From Moanibacter sp964542645 (GTDB lineage Bacteria; Verrucomicrobiota; Verrucomicrobiia; Opitutales; UBA2987): DNA of 64,000 nt. Positions 46,892 to 56,563 of the stretch are shown piece after piece. The notes under the pieces were generated by a model. The model saw nothing but the letters and a program-made list of their open reading frames with translations. It was not told the DNA's origin and did no database searches. The stretch is taken from NCBI GenBank assembly GCA_964542645.1, contig CAZIUG010000008.1, forward strand, positions 434,001-498,000, in the 5' to 3' direction. The number at the start of each line of letters is the position of its first letter. Positions within the stretch are counted from its first letter, which is position 1. A program made the translations under genes and the position numbers.

Positions 46892-47779
46892 ATGACCGAT
46901 TTCCATTCGTCACCCATGCTTGGTATCATTGGCGGTAGCGGCCTCTACGAAATCGATGGGCTGGAAAATGTCGGGTGGCGGCGACTCGAAACTCCCTGGG
47001 GAGAAGCTTCTGACGAATTATTGCTAGGTAGCCTGGATGGAATCCCGATGGCTTTCCTGCCGAGACATGGCCGTGGCCACCGATTGAGCCCAACAAAGAT
47101 CAACTATCGCGCCAATATCGACGTAATGAAGCGCGCCGGAGTAACCGACATCATCTCGCTTTCCGCAGTCGGTTCTCTACGCGAGGATCTGGAACCAGGA
47201 ACATTTGTTATAGTAGATCAGTTTATCGATCGAACCTTTGCACGAGAAAAGAGTTTTTTCGACAATGGCCTGGTAGCCCATGTATCTATGGCGCACCCTA
47301 CGAATTCTCGATTGGGTGGTTGGTGTGAAGAGGTATGCATAAGTGAAAACATCGCCCACCAGCGAGGAGGGACCTATCTAGTCATGGAAGGTCCTCAATT
47401 TTCCACTCTGGCTGAATCCAACATCTATCGCCAATGGGGTTGTGCAGTGATCGGCATGACTAATATGCCGGAAGCAAAGCTGGCACGAGAGGCAGAGATC
47501 CCGTACTGCACGGTGGCCATGGTCACTGACTTTGACTGCTGGCATCCGGATCACGACAACGTTCAGGTTGAAACAGTTGTTAGAGTACTTTCGGAGAATG
47601 CCGAAAACGCTCGTAAGCTTGTCAAGGGTGTAACGCCGAAGATGAAGAACCGTCCATCTATCTGCCCATCGGGAGACGACAGGGTTTTGGATCAGGCTCT
47701 GATCACAGCACCAGCAGCTCGTAATCCAACTGCATTTAAAAAACTTGGTTCTATCGCGAAGAGGATTCTCGACAAATAG
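46892..47779 (+). CDS. mtnP: S-methyl-5'-thioadenosine phosphorylase
   Basis: 295 residues. The start GIIGGSGLYEIDG, RHGRGHRLSP near 58, GPQFSTLAESNIYR near 168, and TDFDCW near 211 (the MTAP form, against the asparagine-containing nucleoside phosphorylase form) identify a trimeric MTA phosphorylase. It splits methylthioadenosine, the by-product of polyamine synthesis, into adenine and methylthioribose 1-phosphate. The next gene, apt, is 30 bases downstream and recycles the adenine made. The two are a textbook functional pair. ATG at 46892 lacks a clear ribosome binding site. Confidence 0.95.
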   Translation: MTDFHSSPMLGIIGGSGLYEIDGLENVGWRRLETPWGEASDELLLGSLDGIPMAFLPRHGRGHRLSPTKINYRANIDVMKRAGVTDIISLSAVGSLREDLEPGTFVIVDQFIDRTFAREKSFFDNGLVAHVSMAHPTNSRLGGWCEEVCISENIAHQRGGTYLVMEGPQFSTLAESNIYRQWGCAVIGMTNMPEAKLAREAEIPYCTVAMVTDFDCWHPDHDNVQVETVVRVLSENAENARKLVKGVTPKMKNRPSICPSGDDRVLDQALITAPAARNPTAFKKLGSIAKRILDK

Positions 47780-47809
47780 GGATTTATCAACATTGAGCCA
47801 CTTAGTATA

Positions 47810-48337
47810 ATGGACATTAAAGGTTTGATACGATCGATTCCTGAATACCCAAAGCCAGGCATCATCTTTCGAGACATTACAACTCTCCTCGAAAATCCGG
47901 TGGGATTCCACTACACTATCGACCAGATGGTAAAACCATTTGCCGGAACTGATATCAATCGAGTAGCAGGGATCGAAGCTCGAGGATTTATTCTTGGAGG
48001 CGCCGTCGCCCATCAGCTCTCCGCGGGATTCGTAACCATCCGGAAAAAAGGCAAATTACCCTGGCAGACGATTTCCGTGGAATACGAGCTGGAATATGGC
48101 ATTGATGAAGTGGAGATTCATATAGACAGTTTGGAGAAAAGTGATCGGGTTATCCTCATTGACGACCTAATAGCTACTGGCGGCACTGCTTGCGCCGCTG
48201 TGGATCTCATAAGAAAAGCCGGGGCAGAAGTTCTTGGCGCAAGCTTCGCCATCGATTTGCCTGAGCTCGGAGGCCGCATGAAACTCGAGGAACTGGGCGT
48301 ACCCGTACGTACTCTAGTCGAGTTTGAAGGAGAATAG
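47810..48337 (+). CDS. apt: Adenine phosphoribosyltransferase
   Basis: 175 residues, the standard size. IPEYPKPGIIFRDIT (about 9-23) and GIEARGFILGGAVA near 55 are family signatures, and the PRPP-binding loop VILIDDLIATGGTA is at about 120-133. It converts adenine and PRPP to AMP in the cytoplasm. It follows mtnP by 30 bases and salvages the adenine that MtnP releases. It is convergent with the PhyH-like gene, 16 bases away. Confidence 0.97.
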   Translation: MDIKGLIRSIPEYPKPGIIFRDITTLLENPVGFHYTIDQMVKPFAGTDINRVAGIEARGFILGGAVAHQLSAGFVTIRKKGKLPWQTISVEYELEYGIDEVEIHIDSLEKSDRVILIDDLIATGGTACAAVDLIRKAGAEVLGASFAIDLPELGGRMKLEELGVPVRTLVEFEGE

Positions 48338-48353
48338 AAAAGAATCTATCAGA

Positions 48354-49193
48354 CTAATTCCCGCCGATTGATTTTGGCCGCTTTTTTCGTTCATCTCTCG
48401 GATATACCGTATCCCCTAGGGGTCGCGGTTTGTCCGCCCAATGTCCCGTAGAATCGCTTCCTCTCACAATTATTGAGTCAACATTCCAGCCAGATGTCGT
48501 CCGTACCGACGGTGGACAAAAGCGTATAGTGAAACCACAGCGCCGGCGCGATGATTCATTCAAGTCGGAGCCGTGTACCAACATGTCGGCATGAAGTGAC
48601 ATTTGACCCGCCTTCAGGCAATTATAGATCGGTTTTTTGAATTTACCAATATCGATTATTTCCTGACCGAGTACCACCTCACCGTCAGCTTTGCGCCACT
48701 CAAGATGGCCAGCTTTATGGGTTCCAGGAATGAATTTCATCGCAGCATTCTCTTCGTCAGCATCATCGATTGCTACCCAAGCTGTCACCGTACGCGCTGG
48801 AGTCAGATGCCAATAGGAAGCATCTTGATGCCAAGGAACTCTCTTCCTGTCCTTAGGCAGTTTGCAAAAGTAATGTGATGCCCACGCGATAATATTGGGG
48901 CCAACTATGTCTTCAACATAATCGAGTATTCGCGATTCAGTGCAAAAATCCCAGATTCCTTCGCAAAGAGCTTGGTAGCAATTAAGAGCATAGGAATCCC
49001 TTCCATCGTTGAGATTATTTAACTTCTGCAATAGCTGATTGAAGTAATCTCGATGAGCGGTGATCTCAGACTCAGTGAAGACGTCAATCGGTTGAATATA
49101 ACCCTCCTCATTGTAATGTACAATCTGCTCGCAGGTCAGATTTCGAGGGGAGAGATTGTTAACCAGTTCGAAACTCAAATCACGTTCTTCCAT
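48354..49193 (-). CDS. Phytanoyl-CoA dioxygenase (PhyH)-family protein
   Basis: 279 residues. The iron-binding H-x-D is in PWHQDASYWHL near 117-121, the distal histidine in DMLVHGSDLNESS near 203, and arginines in SSRRRCGFTIRF bind 2-oxoglutarate. The sequence is closer to the PhyH/ectoine-hydroxylase-like branch than to the TauD proteins in the window, and it differs from the other PhyH gene at 45.7 kb, so it is not a recent duplicate. Substrate unknown. It is convergent with apt. Confidence 0.87.
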   Translation of the reverse strand: MEERDLSFELVNNLSPRNLTCEQIVHYNEEGYIQPIDVFTESEITAHRDYFNQLLQKLNNLNDGRDSYALNCYQALCEGIWDFCTESRILDYVEDIVGPNIIAWASHYFCKLPKDRKRVPWHQDASYWHLTPARTVTAWVAIDDADEENAAMKFIPGTHKAGHLEWRKADGEVVLGQEIIDIGKFKKPIYNCLKAGQMSLHADMLVHGSDLNESSRRRCGFTIRFCPPSVRTTSGWNVDSIIVRGSDSTGHWADKPRPLGDTVYPRDERKKRPKSIGGN

Positions 49194-49408
49194 AACTGCT
49201 ACTGGAATTCAAATCCGCATATTTATTGCATTACGAACTAAATCTTATTTCGATACAAAAAAACTGTTACTGACACTGGCGACGGCGAACCCATTAGCAC
49301 GGCAAGCTATACTATATATCAACGTTGACGAAGCTGAAGGAAAGTAATTAGTGGTATTCGGCCCTCGGTATAGAAATACATTTTCTACTCAAACTTACAT
49401 GGGCAAAG

Positions 49409-50461
49409 CTATCTGAGACCATCCACTCCGACCCTTCGGATGACATCGGCAACCTGTCGAGCCGCTTCTTGAGACACTTGAAGATTTGTCACCATTCGGA
49501 CTAGGTCAGCAGCAAGAACGAGGGCCCTAACACCCTCATTTTCCAAGGCACCAGTAAACTGAGCAGCCGTCCCGAGAGAGGGGTCAACCTTAATAAAAAT
49601 AATGTTGGTGTCTATCCGCTCAGGATCCAACTTTAGGAACTCGTTTGAACTCACCGCATCAGCTATGATCTGAGCGTTGGTGTGATCTTCTACGAGACGG
49701 TCAATATTGTTATCCAGTGCGTAAAGCGCAGCGACTGCGATGATCCCAACTTGTCTCATCCCTCCACCGAAGAGCTTTCGGTGTCGCCGTGCCTCTCTAA
49801 TCAGCTCCTCTGATCCAGCAAGTGCCGACCCAACTGGCGCACCGAGTCCCTTGCTAAAGCAGACACTTACGGTATCAAAATGGCAAGCCCATCGATCAGC
49901 AGAAATATTAGACCCAACCACTGCATTGAAAAGCCGAGCTCCATCGAGATGCATTCGGAGGTTATTTTCGTGGCCCCAGTCACAAATCTCCTTGACCTCA
50001 TCGTAGGGTAGAATCCGCCCTGCCGCACGATTGTGCGTGTTCTCCAAGCAAACAAGACGAGTCCTTGTCTGGTGCTCATCATCGGGCCGAATAGCACTCC
50101 TTAGTTGCTCAACATTAAGAACACCTTCCTTACCCTCGATCGGCCGAGCGGAAACACCACTCAGTTGCGTGTAGCCTCCTTGTTCATAATTGTAGAGATG
50201 ACTTTCCTTTTCGCAAATCAGCTCGTCGCCTGGTCGGCAGTGCAACCGAACCCCGATCTGATTCGACATGGTTCCCGAAGGAACGTAAATCGCTGCCTCT
50301 TTGCCAAGAATCTCAGCCGTCTTCTCCTGGAGTCGGAGAACTGTCGGATCATCACTAAAAACATCATCACCTACTTCTGCCCCCGCTATGGCCTTACGCA
50401 TCGCCGGAGTTGGTTCAGTAATAGTATCACTGCGAAGGTCGATAGGAAAATTCAACATCAT
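49409..50461 (-). CDS. ltaE: Low-specificity threonine aldolase
   Basis: 350 residues. RSDTITEPTPAMRKA (10-24), H89 stacking on PLP, D173 in HLDGARLFNA and the Schiff-base lysine K204 in CFSKGLGAPVGS are the signatures of the GLY1/LtaE family. It cleaves L-threonine or L-allo-threonine to glycine and acetaldehyde. Two ATGs in a row lie at the start (50461 and 50458). It is divergent from the ThuA-like gene across 253 bases that contain a 10-bp inverted repeat. Together with tdh-kbl it offers two routes from threonine to glycine. Confidence 0.92.
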   Translation of the reverse strand: MMLNFPIDLRSDTITEPTPAMRKAIAGAEVGDDVFSDDPTVLRLQEKTAEILGKEAAIYVPSGTMSNQIGVRLHCRPGDELICEKESHLYNYEQGGYTQLSGVSARPIEGKEGVLNVEQLRSAIRPDDEHQTRTRLVCLENTHNRAAGRILPYDEVKEICDWGHENNLRMHLDGARLFNAVVGSNISADRWACHFDTVSVCFSKGLGAPVGSALAGSEELIREARRHRKLFGGGMRQVGIIAVAALYALDNNIDRLVEDHTNAQIIADAVSSNEFLKLDPERIDTNIIFIKVDPSLGTAAQFTGALENEGVRALVLAADLVRMVTNLQVSQEAARQVADVIRRVGVDGLR

Positions 50462-50493
50462 TCAGTAAGGGTTTAGGGAGCAGCTATTGCAGT

Positions 50494-50520
50494 AACCCAG
50501 GACATGGCGAGTCCTGGGTT
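50494..50520. promoter_or_regulatory. 10-bp perfect inverted repeat in the ltaE/ThuA divergent region
   Basis: AACCCAGGAC (50494-50503) and GTCCTGGGTT (50511-50520) are exact inverted copies with a 7-base spacer. It sits 33 bases upstream of the ltaE start, between two divergently transcribed genes, and has no T run on either strand, so an operator is more likely than a terminator. Confidence 0.45.
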
Positions 50521-50714
50521 TACAACCGTTCTTCATTAGATTGGAGAAAATATTCGCCCGCAGGCAACTTAGGTAAATCAAAATTCAATCCCGTTTAGTG
50601 AATGCAATTGCAGCCTGGGTCGAGAATTCTAATCTTCCACATTACTTGCTACAATAATCAATCGTCCCTACACTAAGCTCTGTCAGCCAGAAAAAATTCA
50701 CAACAAAAAATCGT

Positions 50715-51467
50715 ATGTCCCAAATAAAGGTCACCATATATAACGAATTCGTCCACGAGAAGACCAGCGAATCAGTTGCCAAAATCTATCCTGAAGGAAT
50801 TCATGGAGCTATCGCCAGCCACCTCCACAAAAGCCCGGATATTACAACCCAGATTGCCACCCTTGAAATGCCGGAACACGGACTTTCAGAGGATGTTTTA
50901 ACTGGGACAGATGTTCTAATATGGTGGGGACACGCTGCCCACGGGGAAGTGAGTGATTCGGTTGTTGATCGCGTCCAAATGCGCATATTGGAGGGAATGG
51001 GATTGATAGTCCTCCATTCCAGCCACTTCTCTAAAGTATTTAGGCAACTCATGGGCACCGGCTGCGGACTCTTTTGGCGGGAAGCGGACGAACGGGAACG
51101 CCTCTGGGTCGTCAACCCCAGCCATCCAATAACCGAAGGAATCGGACCCTACATAGAGCTTCCCTGTGCTGAGATGTACGGAGAATACTTCGACATTCCA
51201 AATCCAGATGAGCTCATCTTTATCAGTTGGTTCGAAGGTGGTGATATTTTTCGCAGCGGATGCACCTGGCACCGTGGGAAAGGCCGTATCTTCTACTTTC
51301 GTCCCGGTCATGAAACCTATCCCATTTACTATAACGAGGAGATACTCAGAGTTCTTACGAACAGCGTACGATGGGCCACTTTAAAGGGAAATACACCAAC
51401 ATTAGAACCGGGAAAATGCGTAAATATGAAGGACCCCCTGGAAAGAATCAGCCCAAAATGCTACTAA
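50715..51467 (+). CDS. ThuA-family protein (trehalose utilisation / glutamine-amidotransferase-like fold)
   Basis: 250 residues. The ThuA-type flavodoxin-like fold shows TDVLIWWGHAAHGEV (about 64-78), GMGLIVLHSSHFSKVF near 96-111, and HRGKGRIFYFRPGHETYP near 190-207. ThuA of rhizobia takes part in trehalose use, probably at the 3-keto sugar stage, and the family is common beside Gfo/Idh/MocA genes. The catalytic role here is unknown. Divergent from ltaE. The 208 bases after it hold no gene. Confidence 0.87.
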   Translation: MSQIKVTIYNEFVHEKTSESVAKIYPEGIHGAIASHLHKSPDITTQIATLEMPEHGLSEDVLTGTDVLIWWGHAAHGEVSDSVVDRVQMRILEGMGLIVLHSSHFSKVFRQLMGTGCGLFWREADERERLWVVNPSHPITEGIGPYIELPCAEMYGEYFDIPNPDELIFISWFEGGDIFRSGCTWHRGKGRIFYFRPGHETYPIYYNEEILRVLTNSVRWATLKGNTPTLEPGKCVNMKDPLERISPKCY

Positions 51468-51675
51468 ACCCTTGGCATCAAACGCCCGTCTGGAACTAAA
51501 AGTTAATACCGTTTCCAACACTACTCTCACCTCTTAAATTCTTACTAGGTCCCAAAGTAATTACAGGATTCATAATCCACCGGAAATAAACCGTCGAAAA
51601 ACTTGCTCTTGGCCCTGAGCTTAAACACATCTATTTGGAAACCAATTACTTTCAATTGAATCGTCTTACATAAAG

Positions 51676-52698
51676 ATGCTTGCCCTAATAAAAAAACGTG
51701 CTGGACCCGGTCTCTGGCTTGAGGAGGTACCCAAACCAGAAATTGGAATCAACGATGTTCTGATCAAAATTGAAAAAACTTCGATCTGCGGGACAGACCT
51801 CCATATCTACGATTGGGACCAGTGGGCCCAAAAAACTATTCCCACTCCTTTGGTAATTGGTCATGAATTCGTCGGTAGGGTCTCTGAAATTGGGAATAAT
51901 GTCCACGATTTCAAAGAAGGTGACCTAGTCAGCGGGGAGGGACATATTGTTTGCGGAAGCTGTCGAAACTGCCTCGCTGGCCGCCGACATCTTTGCGCCC
52001 GAACGCAAGGGGTTGGAGTCAATCGAACTGGAGCCTTTGCCGAATATTTGAGCATTCCTGTAACTAACGTCTGGTACTGCGATGCGAACATCCCGACTGA
52101 CATCATAACATGCTTTGATCCTTTAGGAAACGCTACACACACGGCGCTTTCCTTTGATGTTCTGGGTGAAGATGTCCTAATCACGGGAGCGGGCCCGATT
52201 GGCATTATGGCTACTGCTATTGCCAAGCATGCCGGCGCCCGCTTTGTGGTCGTCACTGACACCAATCCTTATCGTCTCAAACTAGCAGCAACGATGGGTG
52301 CTACTCGAGTTGTCAATGTGAGAACAGAATCACTCGAAGAAGTTCTTTCCGAACTCGGTATGCAGGAGGGGTTTGATGTTGGTATGGAGATGTCGGGAAG
52401 TGGATCAGCCTTACAAGACATGTTTCGTACTATGTGTCACGGCGGGAAGATCGCTTTGCTTGGGATCCCTAATCGTGAAATGGCAGTGGACTGGAATGAA
52501 GTTATCCTAAATGGCCTCCATATCAAAGGGATCTATGGGCGAGAAATGTATGAAACCTGGTACAAGATGACGAGTATGCTCCAAACAGGTCTCGATATTT
52601 CACCCGTTATCACCCATCGATTAAACTGCCTTTCCTTCGAGGAAGGTTTCGAAGCGATGAGATCGGGAGAGTCCGGAAAGGTAATACTTAACTGGTAA
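51676..52698 (+). CDS. tdh: L-threonine 3-dehydrogenase
   Basis: 340 residues. Catalytic zinc ligands C38 (SICGTDLH) and H63-E64 (IGHEF) and the structural zinc set C93, C96, C99, C107 are present. Cofactor-binding GAGPIG lies near 170. The zinc MDR type oxidises L-threonine to 2-amino-3-ketobutyrate with NAD. The kbl gene starts five bases after its stop, giving the complete two-step route to glycine and acetyl-CoA. Length and all zinc ligands match E. coli Tdh (341 residues). Confidence 0.96.
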   Translation: MLALIKKRAGPGLWLEEVPKPEIGINDVLIKIEKTSICGTDLHIYDWDQWAQKTIPTPLVIGHEFVGRVSEIGNNVHDFKEGDLVSGEGHIVCGSCRNCLAGRRHLCARTQGVGVNRTGAFAEYLSIPVTNVWYCDANIPTDIITCFDPLGNATHTALSFDVLGEDVLITGAGPIGIMATAIAKHAGARFVVVTDTNPYRLKLAATMGATRVVNVRTESLEEVLSELGMQEGFDVGMEMSGSGSALQDMFRTMCHGGKIALLGIPNREMAVDWNEVILNGLHIKGIYGREMYETWYKMTSMLQTGLDISPVITHRLNCLSFEEGFEAMRSGESGKVILNW

Positions 52699-52703
52699 AG
52701 TCT

Positions 52704-53873
52704 ATGATTGAAAGCATCAGGGGCCAGTTAACAGAGTCGCTCTCGAAAATCGATAAATGTGGTCTCTATAAAGAAGAACGTGTTCTCTCCAGCCAACAAG
52801 GGGCCCGGATTTACCTGAAAAATGGCCAATCCGTGCTCAATATGTGCGCCAACAACTACCTAGGCCTGGCTAACCATCCGAAGATTATCGCAGCCGCTAG
52901 AGAGGGCCTGGAACGCTGGGGATATGGTCTATCCTCCGTGCGTTTCATCTGCGGTACCCAAATGGTGCATCGAGAATTGGAAGAGGCTTTATCCAAATTC
53001 CTTGGAACCGAAGATACGATTCTCTATTCCTCATGTTTCGACGCCAATACCGGTTTTTTTGAAACACTTTTGACTGAGGAAGACGTAGTAATTAGCGATC
53101 AGCTCAACCACGCCAGCATCATTGATGGGATTCGTCTCTGTAAAGCCAAGTGTCTGCGATTCAACAACCGGGATATAGGCCATCTAGAGGAAAAACTAAA
53201 AGAATCGGCTTCCAGCCGCAACCGGCTCATCGCCACCGACGGAGTATTCTCAATGGACGGCTATATAGCGCGACTATCCGATATCTGTCGCCTCGCCGAA
53301 AAGTATGATGCCATGGTGATGATTGACGATTCGCACGCAGTGGGTTTTCTCGGGGCACAGGGGCGCGGGACCCACGAGCACTGTGACGTCATGGGTCAAG
53401 TGGACATTATCACCGGCACGCTCGGAAAAGCGTTGGGTGGCGCTAGCGGAGGATATACCTCAGGCCGGAAGGAAATAATTGATCTCCTACGACAACGATC
53501 TCGCCCCTATCTTTTCTCAAACACGCTAGCCCCAAGCATTGTCACCGCTTCCTTGAAGGCACTGGAACTTATTCAATCGTCGAGCAACCGGCGTGATAAG
53601 TTATACAAAAACACAGCCTATTTTAGAGATAAAATAGAGACGTTAGGATTCAAGATTAAGCCGGGAAAACATCCAATCGTACCAATTATGCTTGGTGACG
53701 CGCAATTGGCACAAGATACGGCAGCCCGCCTTATCCAAAAAGGTGTTTATGTTATTGGATTCTTCTATCCCGTTGTACCACAAGGCGAAGCCCGCCTAAG
53801 AGTCCAGATCTCCTCTGTACACACGAGAGAGGATCTGAACTTCGCTCTGCAAAAATTCTCGGAAGTACGGTGA
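52704..53873 (+). CDS. kbl: Glycine C-acetyltransferase (2-amino-3-ketobutyrate CoA ligase)
   Basis: 389 residues, alpha-oxoamine synthase family. D208 and H211 in IDDSHAVGF and the Schiff-base lysine K242 in GTLGKALGGASGG are in place. It cleaves 2-amino-3-ketobutyrate with CoA to glycine and acetyl-CoA, finishing the reaction started by Tdh five bases upstream. The tight spacing means one transcript. No terminator is evident after the stop; the next gene is convergent, 232 bases on. Confidence 0.96.
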   Translation: MIESIRGQLTESLSKIDKCGLYKEERVLSSQQGARIYLKNGQSVLNMCANNYLGLANHPKIIAAAREGLERWGYGLSSVRFICGTQMVHRELEEALSKFLGTEDTILYSSCFDANTGFFETLLTEEDVVISDQLNHASIIDGIRLCKAKCLRFNNRDIGHLEEKLKESASSRNRLIATDGVFSMDGYIARLSDICRLAEKYDAMVMIDDSHAVGFLGAQGRGTHEHCDVMGQVDIITGTLGKALGGASGGYTSGRKEIIDLLRQRSRPYLFSNTLAPSIVTASLKALELIQSSSNRRDKLYKNTAYFRDKIETLGFKIKPGKHPIVPIMLGDAQLAQDTAARLIQKGVYVIGFFYPVVPQGEARLRVQISSVHTREDLNFALQKFSEVR

Positions 53874-54105
53874 AAAGGCAATTCTGAGCAATCAGTTCAC
53901 TACTCGGTCTACAAGTTTGAATCGACTCAGGTTTAGGCCATTTTGAAACTTGGGACTTGTTTAGCCTCCACCTTGAAAAGACCTGAAAGCAATCGGGCCA
54001 CGGGCTATCTATTAGCTCAGCATCATTTGTTTTGGGAATTAGCAAATCAATCAACAATGTGTAAAGGTTATAGGTAGGATACACCATCAACCAAGACCCC
54101 CAGGA

Positions 54106-55326
54106 CTATATTTTATCCCAGAGAATCGGCTTGTCTAAATCGATTTTTGGTAAATTTATCTTCACCGACTCAGGATACTTTTGAGACGCCCCAGTATTGA
54201 ACACTACGACCTGATCACTCGATCCTAATTCGCCTTCTTCGACAAGTTGTTCGAGAACGCCCAAGCAAATAGCTGTTTCAGGACAGAGGGAAATACCTTC
54301 AAGAGATGCGGCTTTTCTCATCCATTTACCTATCACTCTCTCGGGTGCCGCCATCGCCATTCCACCGCTTTCCCTTACCGCATCAAGGACCATAAAGTCA
54401 CCCACGGCTGAAGGTACGCGGAGTCCGCTAGCTACGGTCTGCGCATTTTCAAACCTCTCCGAGAATCGTTTACCTTTCCTAAAGGCCTCAACAATCGGGG
54501 AGCAGCCGCTGCTTTGACATGCAAACATCCGCGGCTTTTTCTCCGAATCAAGCCATCCGAGAGCCTCTAACTCAAGGAAGGCTTTCCACATTCCAATCAA
54601 TCCGGTCCCGCCCCCGGTTGGGTAAAGAATAGCATCCGGCAGTTTCCATTCTAGCTGTTCCGCTAATTCGAGCCCCATCGTCTTCTTACCTTCAATCCGA
54701 TAGGGTTCTTTCAAAGTCGAAACATTGAACCAGCCCTTGTTCGCTTCACCTTGTGCAACAATCTTTCCGCAGTCATCGATTAGTCCATTGACCTCATAAA
54801 CCTTTGCTCCTGCTAGGGCACTTTCTATTTTGTTAACAACCGGAGTGTCTTCAGGCATAAAAACCCACGCCTGCATGCCCGCCCGGGCCGCATAGGAGGC
54901 TAGGGCTCCACCTGCATTTCCTGCTGTGGGTGCAGCTAGCCTCTCAAGACCCAATTCTCGAGCCATAGTAACAGCCATAGCCATCCCTCGGGCCTTGAAG
55001 CTTCCCGTTGGGAGCCTACTCTCATCTTTAATGAGAAGGTCGCTGAGGCCAAACTGCTCACCAAGTCTGGTTGCTTCAAGAAGCGGAGTCGTGCCTTCCG
55101 TCAGACTCACAATATTAGCCGGATTGACAATCGGGAGCAATTCCAGGAACCTCCACATCGTAGCCGGTCGATTAACCAATTTATCCCGTTCGACAGTCCT
55201 CCGGATGGCCTTGAGGTCGAAGTTAACCAAAAGTGGTCGGTGGCAAGCCGTGCATAGATTATGCACTTTTTCAGCCAAGTACTCTTCACCGCAGTTAGCG
55301 CATTCTAAATGAGTGACAAAAGACAT
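54106..55326 (-). CDS. thrC: Threonine synthase-like PLP enzyme with N-terminal zinc ribbon
   Basis: 406 residues from the ATG at 55326, chosen because the conserved zinc ribbon follows at once (C9, C12, C25, C28); an ATG at 55380 would add 18 residues. The fold type II lysine is in RLPTGSFKARG near 97, and the phosphate cradle GGGTG is near 208. It forms threonine from O-phosphohomoserine. Because it faces tdh-kbl, a catabolic enzyme of the same fold (threonine dehydratase-like) should be considered, but the ribbon and TEGTTPL motif favour threonine synthase. No homoserine kinase or dehydrogenase is nearby. Confidence 0.85.
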   Translation of the reverse strand: MSFVTHLECANCGEEYLAEKVHNLCTACHRPLLVNFDLKAIRRTVERDKLVNRPATMWRFLELLPIVNPANIVSLTEGTTPLLEATRLGEQFGLSDLLIKDESRLPTGSFKARGMAMAVTMARELGLERLAAPTAGNAGGALASYAARAGMQAWVFMPEDTPVVNKIESALAGAKVYEVNGLIDDCGKIVAQGEANKGWFNVSTLKEPYRIEGKKTMGLELAEQLEWKLPDAILYPTGGGTGLIGMWKAFLELEALGWLDSEKKPRMFACQSSGCSPIVEAFRKGKRFSERFENAQTVASGLRVPSAVGDFMVLDAVRESGGMAMAAPERVIGKWMRKAASLEGISLCPETAICLGVLEQLVEEGELGSSDQVVVFNTGASQKYPESVKINLPKIDLDKPILWDKI

Positions 55327-55579
55327 TTTAAGGTCGTATTGAAAGTAAAGAAAGGAAGATAGGACACCACGAATGCACATGATTCAACATGAAATTCATT
55401 AAGGCTCCCCTAAATCTGCTTGATCCCTATTCCCTCAGTCCCAATATTAGTTGGCCAACATATCGAAGAGTTTAACACATGTCCCGTTTTAACTTTACAA
55501 ACTCATTAAATTCTAACTGCCTCTCTTTGGGGATCTAATTATCCCACAGACCGATATTTAAAATCGAACCTAGATCACA

Positions 55580-56554
55580 ATGCACACAGAACTGACGACG
55601 GAAACCCTCCTGTGGATGTATGAGACCATGGTAACGATTCGACTTTTCGAGGAGCAGGCAAGACGAGAGGCGGATGCAGGAAAGTTGCGTGGTATGCATT
55701 CATCCATCGGCCAGGAAGCGGTGCCAACCGGAATCTGTGCCCATTTCAGGGACGATGATTACATCCTGGGAACCCATCGGAGCCATCATCATTGTATCGC
55801 CAAGGGAGTTGATTTGAATGAAATGATGGCGGAGCTATTGGGGAAATCCACTGGTACCAATAAGGGTAAGGGGGGGACAATGCACATCGCCGACATCAAT
55901 AAAGGGATGCTGGGAGCAAATGGCATCGTCGGTTCGAGTATACCAGTTGCCACCGGTGTCGGCTTAAGTGCTAGAATTCGAGGTAGCGATCAGGTAAGCG
56001 CTGCATTTTTTGGAGATGGAGGCTCTAATCAGGGGACCCTGCATGAATCGATGAACCTGGCCAGCATCTGGAAACTCCCGGTCCTTTTTGTTTGTGAGAA
56101 TAACCGCTACGCTGAAGCAACACCATTTGAATATTCCGTGGCCGGCGCCTCCGTGGCCAATCGGGCTGGCGGCTACGATATGCCGGGTGTCATTGTAGAC
56201 GGGCAGTCGGTCCTGGAGGTTTTTGAAGTCGCCCGAGAGGCAGTCGCTCGTGCTAGAAGCGGAAAAGGGCCGACCCTTATCGAGGCCCAAACCTACCGCT
56301 ACATGGGCCACTTTGGAGCTGATGATCCACTTTCATACCGAACCCAAGAAGAGGAAGACTATTACGAAGAAAGAGATTGTATCGGAAGACTTAAGACTCA
56401 CATTTTAGAAAACGATACCGCCACCGAAGAAGACCTGGAATCGCTTACCAATAAAGCTGCAAAAGCAGTTGGCGAAGCAACTAAGTTCGCCGATGACAGT
56501 CCATTACCTGATCCAGAAGAACTTACTACAGAAGTCTACGTTTCCTATCCGTAA
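55580..56554 (+). CDS. 2-oxoacid / acetoin dehydrogenase E1 component, alpha subunit
   Basis: 324 residues. The thiamine diphosphate motif GDGGSNQGTLHESMN ending in CENN (about 149-176) is present, along with GTHRSHHH near 64-70 and the GGTMH segment near 97. First gene of an E1alpha-E1beta-E2 operon; nine bases separate it from the beta gene. The complex decarboxylates pyruvate, acetoin or another 2-oxo acid and passes the acyl group to E2. The heterotetrameric E1 size and sequence are closest to PDH/acetoin types. Substrate is not fixed by sequence. Confidence 0.93.
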   Translation: MHTELTTETLLWMYETMVTIRLFEEQARREADAGKLRGMHSSIGQEAVPTGICAHFRDDDYILGTHRSHHHCIAKGVDLNEMMAELLGKSTGTNKGKGGTMHIADINKGMLGANGIVGSSIPVATGVGLSARIRGSDQVSAAFFGDGGSNQGTLHESMNLASIWKLPVLFVCENNRYAEATPFEYSVAGASVANRAGGYDMPGVIVDGQSVLEVFEVAREAVARARSGKGPTLIEAQTYRYMGHFGADDPLSYRTQEEEDYYEERDCIGRLKTHILENDTATEEDLESLTNKAAKAVGEATKFADDSPLPDPEELTTEVYVSYP

Positions 56555-56563
56555 CATTGTACC

